A stretch of DNA of 47,125 bases, taken from the NCBI GenBank assembly GCA_949288005.1, contig CASEIK010000073.1, forward strand, positions 1 through 47,125, given 5' to 3'. A program made the position numbers and the translations under genes. The notes beneath the pieces were generated by a model. The model had not been told where the DNA came from, searched no databases, and was given only the letters and a program-made list of their open reading frames with translations. Below are positions 24,172 through 34,825 of this stretch, piece after piece. Origin of the DNA: an uncultured Mycoplasmataceae bacterium (GTDB lineage Bacteria > Bacillota_I > Bacilli_A > Mycoplasmatales > Mycoplasmoidaceae). Within the stretch, counting starts at the first letter, position 1. The number at the start of each line of letters is the position of its first letter.

Positions 24172-24177
24172 ATTATA
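24172..24177 (-). promoter_or_regulatory. Candidate -10 box for the EAGR-box gene
   Basis: TATAAT on the minus strand, 11 bases upstream of ATG 24160 with no ribosome site, consistent with a leaderless transcript. The 63-base gap to rpiB suggests this gene has its own promoter. Confidence 0.5.
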
Positions 24178-24223
24178 TAGGATAAAAAAAATATAACAAA
24201 TATAATTAATATTCTAAGTTAAA

Positions 24224-24694
24224 CTATTTATTTTTAATTTTTTTAGATGATTGTTTTTCATATTGGGAAATAATATCTAGTCTTTTTTTATGTCTTCCAC
24301 CTTCAAATTTTGTGCCAATAAAAGCATCTAACATTTTTTTGATTTCACTATAGCTAAATTCACGAGCACCAAAACAAATTACATTAGCATCATTATGTTG
24401 CTTTGCAAGTTTTGCAACTTCAACATTATATAAATTAGCAGCTCTTGCGCCCTTTATTTTGTTGGCTGCTATACACATACCTATTCCTGTACCACAAATT
24501 AAAATACATTCACACTTTAACTTCATAGCTTGTTTAACTGCATAAAGTGCATATTCACTATAATTAACTGATTTAGATTCATCGTTTGTACCTAAATCAA
24601 TTATTTGATACTCATTAGCGAAATATTGGATTAATTTTTCTTTTATTTTTATCCCAGTATGATCATTTGCAATAATAAATCTTCTAATTTCCAT
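24224..24694 (-). CDS. rpiB: Ribose-5-phosphate isomerase B
   Basis: 156 residues of the RpiB/LacAB family. Interconverts ribose 5-phosphate and ribulose 5-phosphate in the non-oxidative pentose phosphate pathway. The N-terminal ANDHTG motif and the CGTGIGMCIAANK stretch (catalytic Cys67) are intact, as are NDANVICFGAR and the C-terminal FEGGRHKKR region. No internal TGA. Length is typical. It starts nine bases after the stop of the YrdC-domain gene, so it is probably the last gene of the rpmE-prfA-prmC-tsaC operon. Confidence 0.93.
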   Translation of the reverse strand: MEIRRFIIANDHTGIKIKEKLIQYFANEYQIIDLGTNDESKSVNYSEYALYAVKQAMKLKCECILICGTGIGMCIAANKIKGARAANLYNVEVAKLAKQHNDANVICFGAREFSYSEIKKMLDAFIGTKFEGGRHKKRLDIISQYEKQSSKKIKNK

Positions 24695-24703
24695 ACAATA
24701 ATT

Positions 24704-25504
24704 TTATCATTTAAAATGTTTTCGAGATGATTGTCGATTTTTTTTTGTATCTGGTAAAGAAATGTCCTTATTATAAAAGTTTTTTGAAAAGAATGGAATC
24801 TTTCTCATTGTTTTTCCTTTTGTTACTCTAATATCACCACTTCTTTTATCCTCGACTAAACATAATCATCGTGTGTTGCAACAATTTCAATTAAATTTTT
24901 TTGAAGGATTTGTTTTTTGTGATTTTTGTCTTTGCTTAAAAGGCAAAACAATATATTTATATATTCAAAGGTTAACATTTCTTACATTTGCTCCTTCTCT
25001 TAAAACTCTTCATTCATCTATATCAACAATTGTAGAACTTATACCAAGACAATCATCGTTTTTAGGTACAACATAAATACAATTATCACCTCATTCATTA
25101 AAAATAGCACAAGCATCGTTGTAGTTATCGATTGGATCACCACCACTAATATTAGCACTAGTACAAAAAATTTCTTTTGAAGCACTAAATGCATTGATTA
25201 CTTTATTTAATACATCATTTCTTGGAAATCTATATGCTATACCATTCTTTACAACTGTAATAGGTCCTGGTCAAAATGATTTTAAGAATTGTCTATGTAG
25301 TTCTTTCATATCATGCATTCTTAATGATGAATTTACTAATCTTACAAATGGTTTATCCAACGGTCTCTTTTTCATATCATATAGCAATTGGACATTGCAT
25401 GACACCAAACCTCAAACAGTATCAGTTTTCATAACTAATGCTTTACCATCTCTTAAATAACTAATTATTTTTCTAATATTATTTTCACTAACCTTAATCA
25501 TCAT
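24704..25504 (-). CDS. tsaC: YrdC/Sua5-domain protein (threonylcarbamoyl-AMP synthase) with an unusual basic tail
   Basis: 266 residues, kept open by reading about nine TGA codons as Trp. Residues 1-175 are a YrdC domain: KTDTVWGL near residue 26, KKRPLDKPF, FWPGPIT, CTSANISGGDP and STIVDID. These enzymes make threonylcarbamoyl-AMP from Thr, bicarbonate and ATP for tRNA t6A. Residues about 176-266 are strongly basic with clustered Cys and Trp (NCCNTRWLCL) and match neither the Sua5 domain nor anything recognised. Start is ATG 25504 or 25501, six to nine bases after prmC. The position beside prmC is common for this family in Firmicutes-related bacteria. Confidence 0.85.
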
Positions 25505-25510
25505 CAACCT

Positions 25511-26344
25511 CTACAACCTATTAATTAAAATAACACGATCTTTATTATTTGAATCTATCAGAACTTTTGGTTCAACATTCAAAATACTTCTAGCCATATT
25601 AACAACAGCATCTGCAAGATCAAAACCAATTTCAATAGCAAGTAAATATTTAGGGTTTAGATGCTTATTTACTTCCTTAAAAAATAATTCATAATAATGC
25701 AAACCACGGTTTGGCGAAAAAATTGCATTATATGGTTCAAATTTCAAAACAGACTCATCTAATGGATAATCATAATCAACATATGGGGGATTAAATAAAA
25801 TAACATCAAATTTTTCATTTATGTTAGAAAATAAATCAGATTGAATAACTCTAACATCTAACCGTTTGTCTTTAGCATTCTTAATAGTATTTCGCAATGC
25901 TTCATTATCGATATCAGCTAGGGTAACTTTTGACATAGGTAATTCTGATTTAACAGTTAATCCAATCACACCTGTACCACAACATAAATCTAATACTTTT
26001 AATGGAATTTCATTCTTCAATATCTCAAGAACAATATCAACTCATTGTTCAGTTTCATTTCTTGGAGTAAACACATGTGGGTCAACTGAAAAATTTCTAC
26101 CATAGAAATAACATGTATTAGTAATGTATGGCAATGGCATCTTTTTATTTACATATTGATCCATAGCATCACTAACTTTGTCCATAATATCCTTAGGAAC
26201 ATCATCATTTATATAATTTGAGAATGATAATAAGTCTGTAATTTTAGGGTTAAATTTATATAAAAATTGAAAAATCGCATTTGTGTTTAAACCCTCTTTT
26301 TTTAATTTTTTTTCACATTCATTAACTAATTCTAAATAAGTCAT
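25511..26344 (-). CDS. prmC: Peptide chain release factor glutamine methyltransferase
   Basis: 277 residues. Methylates the Gln of the GGQ motif of release factors, here RF1 encoded immediately upstream. The SAM-binding motif VLDLCCGTGVIGL and the substrate-binding FNPPY are present, with the N-terminal helical domain (about residues 1-90) and the linker FTPRNETEQ, where the expected W/V follows as a TGA-Trp. The length is typical. The start is 18 bases downstream of the prfA stop. Confidence 0.94.
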
Positions 26345-26361
26345 ATTTTTATTATATTAGA

Positions 26362-27441
26362 TTAAAACTTAAAGTTTATCATTAATGTGGTTTGTTCATT
26401 GGTAATTAAGGCATTTATTATTTCATCTAAATCACCTTGCATAATAGTATCTAATTTATTTAATGTTAAACCTATTCTATGGTCAGTAACTCGATTTTGT
26501 GGATAATTATAGGTTCTTATTTTTTCAGACCTTTCTCCTGTACCAACCTGTTCTTTTCTATCACTTGCTTGTTTTGATCTAATCTTTTCCTCCTCATATT
26601 CTCAAATTTTTGCTCTTAGCATTTTCATTGCAATATCACGATTAGCATGTTGAGATTTACCTTCTTGGCAAGCTACAACAATTCCTGTAGGTAAATGTGT
26701 TAATCTAACTGCAGATTCTGTTCTGTTAACATGTTGTCCACCTGCTCCACTAGATCGATATGTATCTTCTCTAATATCTGCTTTATTTATTTTGACATCT
26801 ATTTCATCAAGTTCAGGTAGTATAGCAACTGTTATTGTTGAAGTGTGAACTCGACCTTTTGATTCTGTTGCAGGAACTCTTTGAACTCTATGTACACCAG
26901 ACTCATATTTCATTTTTGAATACACCTCTTCTCCACTAATTTGAAAAGAAATATAGTCGTATCCATGTGGTTGCACAGATATATCTAGTACTTTTATTTT
27001 TCAACCATGTGATTCAGCATATCTTTTATAAGTTTCAAATAAATCAGCAACAAAAATGGAAGATTCATCACCACCAGCAGCAGGTCTCATTTCAACAATA
27101 ACATTTTTATCATTATTAGGATCTTTAGGTAATAACAAAACTTGCAATTCCTCTTCTCATTTTGGAATCAAATGTTTATTTGCCCCAATAATTTCCTTTG
27201 CTAGTTCTAGCAATTCAAGATCTTTTTCATTGTTAATAATTTTCTCAGCATCTATTAACTCATTAATCTTTTGTTTATAAATTACAAATTTTTCAATTAA
27301 CTTTTCTGTTGATTTTAATTGTTTATTTATTTCCTTAATTCTATCAACCGAAATATTAGAATCTTCTAATTCCTTTTGTAATTCATTTGTTTTAGTAAAA
27401 ACTTTTTCTAGTGCCTGAAATAATTTAACATTATATTCCAT
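26362..27441 (-). CDS. prfA: Peptide chain release factor 1
   Basis: 359 residues. Recognises UAA and UAG and triggers peptide release. The codon-recognition tripeptide PAT is at residues 190-192, which marks it as RF1 rather than RF2, and GGQ is at residues 234-236. The C-terminal [12 protein letters not shown] is typical. TGA is read as Trp at 27157 and 26602. Mycoplasmas that decode UGA as Trp keep only RF1, so this fits the genetic code seen across the window. It lies between rpmE and prmC, the order also found in M. genitalium (MG257-MG259). Confidence 0.96.
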
Positions 27442-27456
27442 ATAAAACCTAAATCA

Positions 27457-27741
27457 CTACAAAGACTCTAGACCTTTATTCTCTTTAGCTTTTCTAGTTT
27501 TTTGAGTTTTTTGTGGTTTACTAGTCAAATTAGTCTTACCAGTTTCAAATTTAGAAGATAACTTTTCAGACTTTCCTCTTAATTGTTTATTTGAAACTTT
27601 TCCAATGTAAAAAGGATGACATTTAGAACAAACATCAATAGGATGTTTATCCTCTTTTAATGTTGTTTTAATCTCAAACTTGTTGCCACATGAAGCACAT
27701 TCAAAAATAGTATTGCTTATTGTTGGATGTATATCTTTCAT
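27457..27741 (-). CDS. rpmE: Ribosomal protein bL31
   Basis: 94 residues. Large-subunit protein at the intersubunit bridge. Two CxxC pairs (CASC near residue 15, CSKC near 37) form the zinc site of the C+ form, and HPFYIGK is the family signature. The C-terminal 35 residues are a Lys/Thr-rich extension longer than usual. The start chosen is ATG 27741, with the strong ribosome site AGGAGGGG upstream; a TTG one codon earlier is less likely. It heads the rpmE-prfA-prmC-tsaC-rpiB run. Confidence 0.93.
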   Translation of the reverse strand: MKDIHPTISNTIFECASCGNKFEIKTTLKEDKHPIDVCSKCHPFYIGKVSNKQLRGKSEKLSSKFETGKTNLTSKPQKTQKTRKAKENKGLESL

Positions 27742-27765
27742 CAATGAATCCCCTCCTCTCTGTTA

Positions 27766-28086
27766 TTATGATTTTGATTTATTCTCAATAATTTTTTTAC
27801 TAATTAAATATTTTATCATGTCTGGTATTCATTTTACCAATTCTTTTTGATCTTGTGGTTCAATTACCTCAAAAGCTGTTCTTAATGTGTCAATTTCTTG
27901 TGCATATAAAATCTCAAATGGAATTTCATCATCAACAACAACTTTTCTTTTAACAACCATTACATTATTATGCTTTGATTGTTGAGATATTTTTTTCTTT
28001 TGAACTACTAAAGGACTATTAGATTTAACATTACTATCTTTAATGTTTGATGTTGATTCTATTATTTCTTTTTTTTTTGAGTAGTG
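27766..28086 (-). CDS. Frame -1 continuation of the Zn-ribbon protein (expressed only if frameshifting occurs)
   Basis: An open frame of about 106 codons that begins inside the upstream gene and has no early ATG of its own (first Met near 27959). It contains one TGA-Trp and reads as ordinary protein (DEIPFEILYAQEIDTLRTAF, then ELVKWIPDMIKYLIS). It follows on from the gene above in the -1 frame exactly at the A10 tract, so it is most likely the C-terminal half of one 255-residue protein joined by -1 frameshifting, transcriptional slippage or a variable tract. A separate small gene started at an internal ATG is the alternative. Confidence 0.55.
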
Positions 28087-28532
28087 CTAGTAGGTTTTCT
28101 AATTCAGCACAAATAACAAATGTGACTATTATCATCTAATAAAATTGATGTATAGCATTCATCTTTACATTTTGAACATTTATGTGGTTTTTCACTATAA
28201 CCAGCTTTTCTTTTTCAATCTTTAAGTCTTTGTTCATAATTATATTTACTAGCATCAACTACTTTAACAACAATGTGTTTTTGATCAACACTAATACCAT
28301 TAACTTTTTTTGGTTTAGAACTAGAATTTTTAGTCCCTTTCTTTGTCACAATTTTTGAATTGTTTTTTGTTGTTTCAAGTGATGAAAGCATCTTCCTTAA
28401 TTCTTGAATTCTATCTTCTGACTTGATAATTTTATTATTTTCTTTTGATACAGCTTCTTGATATTTACTCTTTTCAACAAAAACAATTTTTTTGTCATTA
28501 TTTGATGTTTTGTTTGTTTTTTTAGTACTCAT
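28062..28532 (-). CDS. Zn-ribbon protein, zero-frame part ending at an A10 tract
   Basis: 156 residues in the zero frame. The first 105 residues are Lys/Asn/Ser-rich; the end holds a zinc-binding pattern of two CxxC pairs (HKCSKCKDEC and HICYLCW) separated by about 18 residues. The frame stops at TAA 28062-28064, two codons after the run of ten A. The start chosen is ATG 28532, with TTGGAG upstream; GTG 28538 is possible. TGA is read as Trp at 28215 and again in the CWIRKP segment. Function unknown; binding of nucleic acid or protein through the Zn-ribbon is plausible. The sequence continues in the -1 frame to 27766. Confidence 0.6.
28068..28074 (-). other. Slippery heptamer A AAA AAG in an A10 tract
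   Basis: The coding strand has ten consecutive A (complement of 28069-28078) followed by G. In the zero frame the heptamer splits as A AAA AAG, the same slippery sequence used by E. coli dnaX for -1 frameshifting. A zero-frame TAA comes two codons later and the -1 frame is then open for about 100 codons. Confidence 0.5.
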
Positions 28533-28610
28533 TCTCACTACTCCAAAGCAATATTTACATATATTATTATATCAACATCAACAAAATTATTCCAAACTTT
28601 TCAACAAAAA

Positions 28611-29393
28611 TTATTTTAAAAGTTCAATGTTCTTAAAGTCGTAATCAGCAATTTTAGCTAACTCTTCATACTCAGCATCAGAAAGGTTATTAAATCTAAA
28701 TATTAGATTAAAGTCTGGAAAAATAGAAATCAATAAATTAATTAATTGAACATTTAATCATCTATCTCCTGCTCCACCTTGTGATTCAAAATTTTCTACA
28801 CAAAAAATTTCTCTATCTTTGTTTTTAACTTTAATAGTATTTTTTGCTTTATCTTTTGACTTAATTAATCATCTAAATTTTAATATTGTATCTACTTTTT
28901 TAAGAACATAATCCTTTAAAGAAAGTTTTGCATTTTTCTTTCTAATTTTGAAGAACATAATTAATCACATAATTCCAATAACACCAAAAATAACTGCTAA
29001 AACTAACATTGGTGCACCGCCATTATTAACAAATATGTCTTTTATAACATTAGTAATGCCACTAATGTTCTTGATAGATTGAAAAATTGCAACACCAAAT
29101 GTAGCAAATAGCAATGCAATGAATGTAATGAAGGAAAATACACAAAAAATATCTAATAATACCGGTCAAATACTTCTTCCATTTGCAATAGATGGATCAT
29201 GTTTATAGTTTCCTGATCTAAAAAGGTATGTAATTATAAAATGTAAAGTTTTTGATTTATGTTTTAGATTGGTATCAATATATTCATTTAATAGTGTGTA
29301 ATAACGATCACCTGAATAGAAATTACCAATACCTTCTGATTTTAATTCTTTTTTTGTAATTTTTATATTCTTGCTTTTAACAAATACTTCCAT
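28611..29393 (-). CDS. Hypothetical membrane protein with two central helices
   Basis: 260 residues, not recognised. A soluble N-terminal region of about 75 residues is followed by two hydrophobic helices (LLDIFCVFSFITFIALLF and MLVLAVIFGVIGIMWLIMFF) and a soluble C-terminal region of about 115 residues with a basic segment after the second helix (RKKNAKLSLKDY). Both ends should face the cytoplasm if the pair forms a hairpin. TGA at 29166 is Trp. It sits between the split Zn-ribbon gene and ispH. No functional motif seen. Confidence 0.75.
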
Positions 29394-29434
29394 AATTAAT
29401 ATTATAATTCATATTAAAAATATTAATTATAATA

Positions 29435-30301
29435 TTAAAAATTCTCTAATTTTTCTACAATATTATCAATTAATCATGATGGTGTTGAGGCAGCGGCAGT
29501 AATTGCACATTTCTTTTTTTGTGAAAAATCTATATTCTCTAAATCATCTAAATTCTGCACAATATATGAATCTTTAACCCTAATTTTAGCTAACTTGTAC
29601 AATTCATTACAATTACTTGATCTTGCGTCACCTATAATAATACAAATATCAATATCACTACTCATATTTAAAACTGCTTCTTGCCTTAAATTTGTTGCAT
29701 CACAAATATCATTTTCAACTTCAATATAAGGATATTTATTCCTTAATAATGTTATAGTTTTTTGAAAAAAAATTTTACCAAGAGTAGTTTGGTTGGTACA
29801 AAAAATTTTTTTATTTTCAATAGATAGTTTATTGATATCATCTTCAGATTCAATCAGTCTAATATTTTGATTGATATTTAAAATTGCAATAGTTTCAGGG
29901 TGGTTTTTCTTTCCAATAAAAAGAACATCATAACCTTCATTTATCTTATTGATAATGATTTCATGTGTTTTGTAAACAAATTTACATGTTAAATCATGAA
30001 TTTCTAATTTTTTCTCTCTTGCCAATTCAATAACATCCTTTGGTGTTCCATGTGCTGATAAAATTAAAATAGCGTTGAAGTCATTGATAGATTTTACCAA
30101 TTCATAGCGAGAAGTGTTTTTGTCATCAAGAATAATTACTCCTTTTTTTGATAATTCATTAATAACCTCATTATTATGAACTAATCAACCTAACATATAA
30201 ATTTTTCTATCTGGATTATTGTTTATTATATTCATTGTTTTGTTATAAGCATTGATAACACCAAAACAAAAACCATAAGGAATTAATCTAACAATTTTCA
30301 T
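29435..30301 (-). CDS. ispH: 4-hydroxy-3-methylbut-2-enyl diphosphate reductase
   Basis: 288 residues. Last enzyme of the MEP (non-mevalonate) isoprenoid pathway; it reduces HMBPP to IPP and DMAPP using an iron-sulfur cluster. The three cluster cysteines are Cys12 (YGFCFGV), Cys106 (HDLTCKFV) and Cys200 (NDICDATNLRQ). Substrate motifs are visible: SAHG, NHPET (with the catalytic Glu), TNQTT and SSN. The ATG overlaps the valS stop by one base (TAATG), so it is translated with valS. Most mycoplasmas lack the MEP pathway; from memory M. penetrans and M. gallisepticum are among those reported to have it. No other MEP gene is in the window. Confidence 0.93.
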
Positions 30302-32928
30302 TAATTTTTTGAAATCTCCTCAAGATTCTCTAATGATTCCAATGCATTTTTTAATTGCTCCTCATATGATTTTAATTTTTGTTTTTCTTCATCGACTTTT
30401 GATTTAGGAGCTTTAGTAATAAAATTATTGTTTGATAAAATATTTTTTGATCTATCAATTTCAAAATTCAAATTTTTAATAATTTTCTTAATTTTTTCAA
30501 TTTCTACATCACAATTTTTCTCAAAAGGAATTTCAACTGTAAAATCACTTGTAACTTCAGTAATTTTTGACCCAACAATAGAAACATTTGTAACATCTAC
30601 GACTTGTGCATTAACAATCAACAAGAATTCATTAAAAAATTGTTTATTCTTTTCGAATTGTCTAATATTATTTTTAGTTAAAATATTTATATCAAGTTTA
30701 ATATTAGTAGCAATATTATTTTGTAATCTAATTCTTCTGATGGTATTAACAATTGAATTTAATGTTTCAACAACATTTTCCTTTGGTAGCTTAATTATTT
30801 TAGAAGATCATTTTTCCTTTAAAATTGATTGTTTTTTATTGAATAATATACCATATATTTCTTCGGTAATAAATGGACATTGAGGATGTAATAATATCAA
30901 AATATTTTTAAGTAAATATCTTGAGATTGAAACAACATCACAACAATGAATAGGGTTATTAATCAACACTTTTGATAATTCAATAAATGTATTGCAAAAA
31001 TCATCCCATACAAAATCATATAAATATTTAGTTGCAATAACAAAATTATAGTTGTTCATATGCTTTGTAACTTCACCAAGCATATGGTTATATTTATTTA
31101 AAATTCATAAACAAATAGGGCTCATTTTATTTAATTTAACCTTTTTAATATCAATTGGTTGAGCTTTAATCATTGAAATATATCTTGCAGAATTTCATAA
31201 TTTATTTAAAAAATTTCAACAATTCTTTATCTTAACATATGAAAAGTTTAAATCATCACCCATAGTAGATGAAGAAGTTAAAAACAATCTTAGTGTATCA
31301 GATCCATATTCCTCAATAATAGATATTGGTTCAATACCATTACCTAATGATTTAGACATCTTTCTACCTTTTTCATCTCTTATTAAACCATGTATATATA
31401 CTTTATCAAATGGTTTTTTACCAGTGAAATAAGTTGATAACATCATCATTCTAGATACTCAAAAGAAAATAATGTCATATCCAGTTACTAAAACACTTGT
31501 TGGAAAATATTCATTAAATTTTTTTGATTGTTTATTTCAATCCAAACAAACCATTGGTCATAAACTAGAAGAAAATCATGTATCTAGTACATCTTTGTCT
31601 TGAACTCAATCAGTTAGTTTTGATGGTAATGATTTTTTTTCACCAACAAAAATTTCATTGGTTTTTTTATTATACCAAACAGGAATCTGGTGTCCTCATC
31701 ATAATTGTCTACTTATACATCAATCATCAATGTTTTCAAGTCATGTCATTAATGTCTTATCAAAACGTTTTGGTAAAAACATTGTACTAAACTCAGAATT
31801 TTTTTTCTTTTGATTTTGAATAACCTTTGAAGCTAATGGTTTCATTTTAACAAATCATTGTAACGACAAATAAGGTTCAATAATTTCACCAGTTCTTTCA
31901 CTTTTCCCAATTTGAGTTTCATAATTTTCATCAATTTTACTAAGATAACCATTTTGAGATAATTCTTCAATCAATTTTTTTCTACAAATCAAACGATCTA
32001 AACCAGCATACTTTCCACACTTGTCGTTCATTGTTCCATCAGGATTCATAATGTTTATTTTTTCTAAATTATGTTTTTGAGCTAATTCATAATCATTAAA
32101 ATCATGTGCAGGAGTACATTTCATTGCTCCAGTACCGAAATCAATTTCAATATATTTGTCAGCAATAATTTTTAAATGTGAATTGTTAACTGGATTGTAT
32201 ACTGTCTTACCAATAAATTTTTGGTATCTTTTATCATTAGGATTAACAAAAATACAAACATCACCAAACATTGTTTCTGGTCTAGTAGTAGCGACTTCTA
32301 TATAACTATTTTTATCCTCAGTACTAAAGTATTTAAAATAATAAAGGTTTGTTTTAATAGGTGAATAAATAACTTCAATATCACTAATTGCTGTTTGAAG
32401 CTTTATGTCTCAATTTACCAATTTTAAACCTCTATAAATTAAATTGTTATTGTATAAATCTATAAAAACTTTATTGACAGATTGATTTACATCTTTATCC
32501 ATTGTAAATTTTTGACTAGAATAATCTAATGACAACCCTAATTTTTCTCATTGTTTTCTAATAAAATTTGCATTAGCATCCTTTCATATCATTAGATCCT
32601 TAATAAATTTTTCTCTACCAACATCTATTCTTGATGGAAGGTTATTTTGTCTTAAGTAATCTTCATATTTAGTTTGAGTAGCAATTCCAGCATGATCAAA
32701 ACCTGGAATTCAATATGTTTTATAACCACATAATTTTTTATATCTAATGATTGTATCTTGAATAGAAACATCTCATGCATGTCCTAGATGTAATATCCCT
32801 GTAACATTTGGAGGAGGAAGAATTATACAAAATGGCTTACCTTTTCCTTGAGGTTTAAATAAGTTATTTTTTAACCAAAATGCATATTTGTTTTCTTCAA
32901 CTTTTATATGATTATATTTTTTTTCCAT
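30301..32928 (-). CDS. valS: Valyl-tRNA synthetase
   Basis: 875 residues. Class I synthetase with HLGH in [15 protein letters not shown] near residue 45, the CP1 editing domain in the middle ([18 protein letters not shown]), KMSKS in [11 protein letters not shown], and a C-terminal coiled-coil arm (last 75 residues) characteristic of ValRS. More than a dozen TGA codons are Trp, all at plausible positions. The start at 32928 lies five bases after the engB stop. Neighbouring engB is also found in M. genitalium (MG334-MG335). Confidence 0.96.
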
Positions 32929-32932
32929 AATA

Positions 32933-33487
32933 CTATTTTCCCAATTTTGATAATAAATTATTTAGTTTCTTAATGTTTGTATTTTTTTGTGCACTTGTTA
33001 AAATTATTTTTTCTTCATCTACTTCTAACATTTTTAAAATTTTAGGAATATTGTTTTTATAATTACCACTTTGCTTATCGATTTTATTTAAAACTATAAA
33101 ATGATCTAATTTCAAAGTATTAAAATATTTTGACATTTCAACATCAATAGGCATTATGACACCAGCATCACACACTTGGAAAATTGCTTTCAAATTCTTT
33201 GATTTATGTATATAAGATTCAACAATATACACTAATTCATCATGCTTTTGCTTTGAAACTTTGGCAAAACCATAACCAGGCAAATCAACCAATCTAAATC
33301 CACCACAATCAAAGTAATTAACAAGTTGTGTTCTACCGGGTGTTGATGAAACTTTTGCAATTTTACTATTGGCTAAAGCGTTTATTAATGATGATTTACC
33401 AACATTAGAACGACCAATAAAACAAATTTCATTTACATTATCATTAATAAAATCTTTCTCTGAAAATGCAGATTTAATAAAATTCAT
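32933..33487 (-). CDS. engB: Ribosome biogenesis GTPase EngB (YsxC/YihA)
   Basis: 184 residues. TrmE-Era-EngA-like GTPase needed for assembly of the large ribosomal subunit. P-loop GRSNVGKSS at residues 25-33, switch II DLPGYGFAKV, and G4 motif NKID are intact, with TSAQKN as G5. Length is typical and no TGA is needed. The gene is packed between valS and the YneF-family gene with gaps of two to four bases. Confidence 0.95.
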   Translation of the reverse strand: MNFIKSAFSEKDFINDNVNEICFIGRSNVGKSSLINALANSKIAKVSSTPGRTQLVNYFDCGGFRLVDLPGYGFAKVSKQKHDELVYIVESYIHKSKNLKAIFQVCDAGVIMPIDVEMSKYFNTLKLDHFIVLNKIDKQSGNYKNNIPKILKMLEVDEEKIILTSAQKNTNIKKLNNLLSKLGK

Positions 33488-33489
33488 CG

Positions 33490-33732
33490 CTATTTTGATG
33501 ATTTAATAACACGATTATAGATTTCATTAACTTGCTTTTCTGATGGATGTCTACCTACCTGACTATAAATCATTCTAATTGTATCCTTGCTAATTGGTGG
33601 GTTATCTTTTAATTGTTTCTTAAATAATTTGGTAGCAACAAAATAACCAATAGCAAGACCAATTAATAAAGATATAGGAATCCCCAAACCAAGAGATAAT
33701 CCCAATGCTAATCCAATCATATATTCCTCCAT
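33490..33732 (-). CDS. YneF family (UPF0154) small membrane protein
   Basis: 80 residues. One N-terminal transmembrane helix (GLSLGLGIPISLLIGLAIGY) followed by the family signature KDNPPISKDTIRMIYSQVGRHPSEKQVNEI. The family is conserved across Firmicutes and Mollicutes; its function is not known. The start at 33732 is the longest; ATG 33720 preceded closely by GGAGGA is an alternative and would give a protein closer to the usual length. A homologue lies beside engB in M. genitalium (recalled). Confidence 0.9.
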   Translation of the reverse strand: MEEYMIGLALGLSLGLGIPISLLIGLAIGYFVATKLFKKQLKDNPPISKDTIRMIYSQVGRHPSEKQVNEIYNRVIKSSK

Positions 33733-33753
33733 TATTAAATAATTATATATTAA

Positions 33754-34791
33754 TTATTTAATTCAAAAAAATGATTTTAGAGAATCAATAAAATTATTTG
33801 GATCTAATTTTCAACCTGATGAAAAACCTCAAATTATAACAACAAAGAATAAAACAATTAAAATAACTGTCAATACAATAATTGTTGTAGTGAATAAGGG
33901 TGAGTTTTTAGGAATAGTTGCATTAATTTCTTCAGCAATAGCTTTTTCTGATTTTAAACTGTCAAATGGATCTAAAACAATTGCAGGATCTGGCTGCAAC
34001 ACATTTGTATCATTCAAATTATAAGCAGCTTGTGTTGGAGTTGCTGGTTGAGTAGGTAACTGACTTGGTTGTTGAACAACAATATTATTTATTATAGGAG
34101 GCATTTCTATAGCTGGTTGAGAATTTAGAACAGGTGGTGGAGTATTATCTTTTTGTGCATGAACTTCCTCCTGAATATTTTTTAATGTTGGTTCCAATTT
34201 TCTCTCAACAAGTGGAGGTCTATCTTCAATAGGTTTTTTATTTTCAACTGGAACTTTATTAGGTTTCAACTCAAGTGTTGGTTCCAAAATAGTTGGTGCA
34301 CTTCTAGTCATATTGCCTGAAGGTGTAAAAGGTGTTTTTTCAATATGTCTTGGTATATCGTTACCATTTCTATATGTGAAAACAGGAGCATTATGTCTAG
34401 TAAAATCCTTCGGTAAAACAACATCTAAATCTTCACGAATATATTGTCTACGATTTAAAGGAACACGTTCTGGTGCTTGAACTTCATTGCTAAATCCATC
34501 ATTACTTATATCATGTTGTCTTAAACCTAATCGAGCAACAGATTTATTGTTCTTGTCTTTTTTTATTAAACCATCTTGAAAAACCAAAGAAACTAATTCT
34601 TGATTTGCTTTCTTTAATTCAGTAGCACTCTTTCTTTTTTCAGGATTTTTAATTCTTCTTAAAGCTAAAATTTCTTCACGTCTAGCTTTTAATAATTCAT
34701 AATATTCTTTTAGGTTTTCTTTTTCTTCTTTAAGTTCTGAAATTTTTTTATACTCAGTTATTAAATTTTTGCCAACATTAACATCATTCAC
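33754..34791 (-). CDS. Proline-rich tail-anchored protein with N-terminal coiled coil
   Basis: 345 residues. Residues about 10-75 are a charged coiled coil (KEEKENLKEYYELLKARREE), 100-290 are a Pro-rich low-complexity region with repeated acidic/Pro phrases (TILEPTLELKP, PTQPATPTQAAY), 299-320 are a transmembrane helix, and the last 25 residues (starting WGFSSGW and ending FFWIK) would lie outside. TGA at 33829 and others are Trp. The layout is that of a tail-anchored scaffold; Pro-rich coiled-coil proteins are typical of mycoplasma attachment organelles, but no EAGR box is present. The next gene upstream has the same type of C-terminus. Confidence 0.8.
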
Positions 34792-34825
34792 AATCGCACC
34801 TACTAGAAATAATAATCACCTTTAT

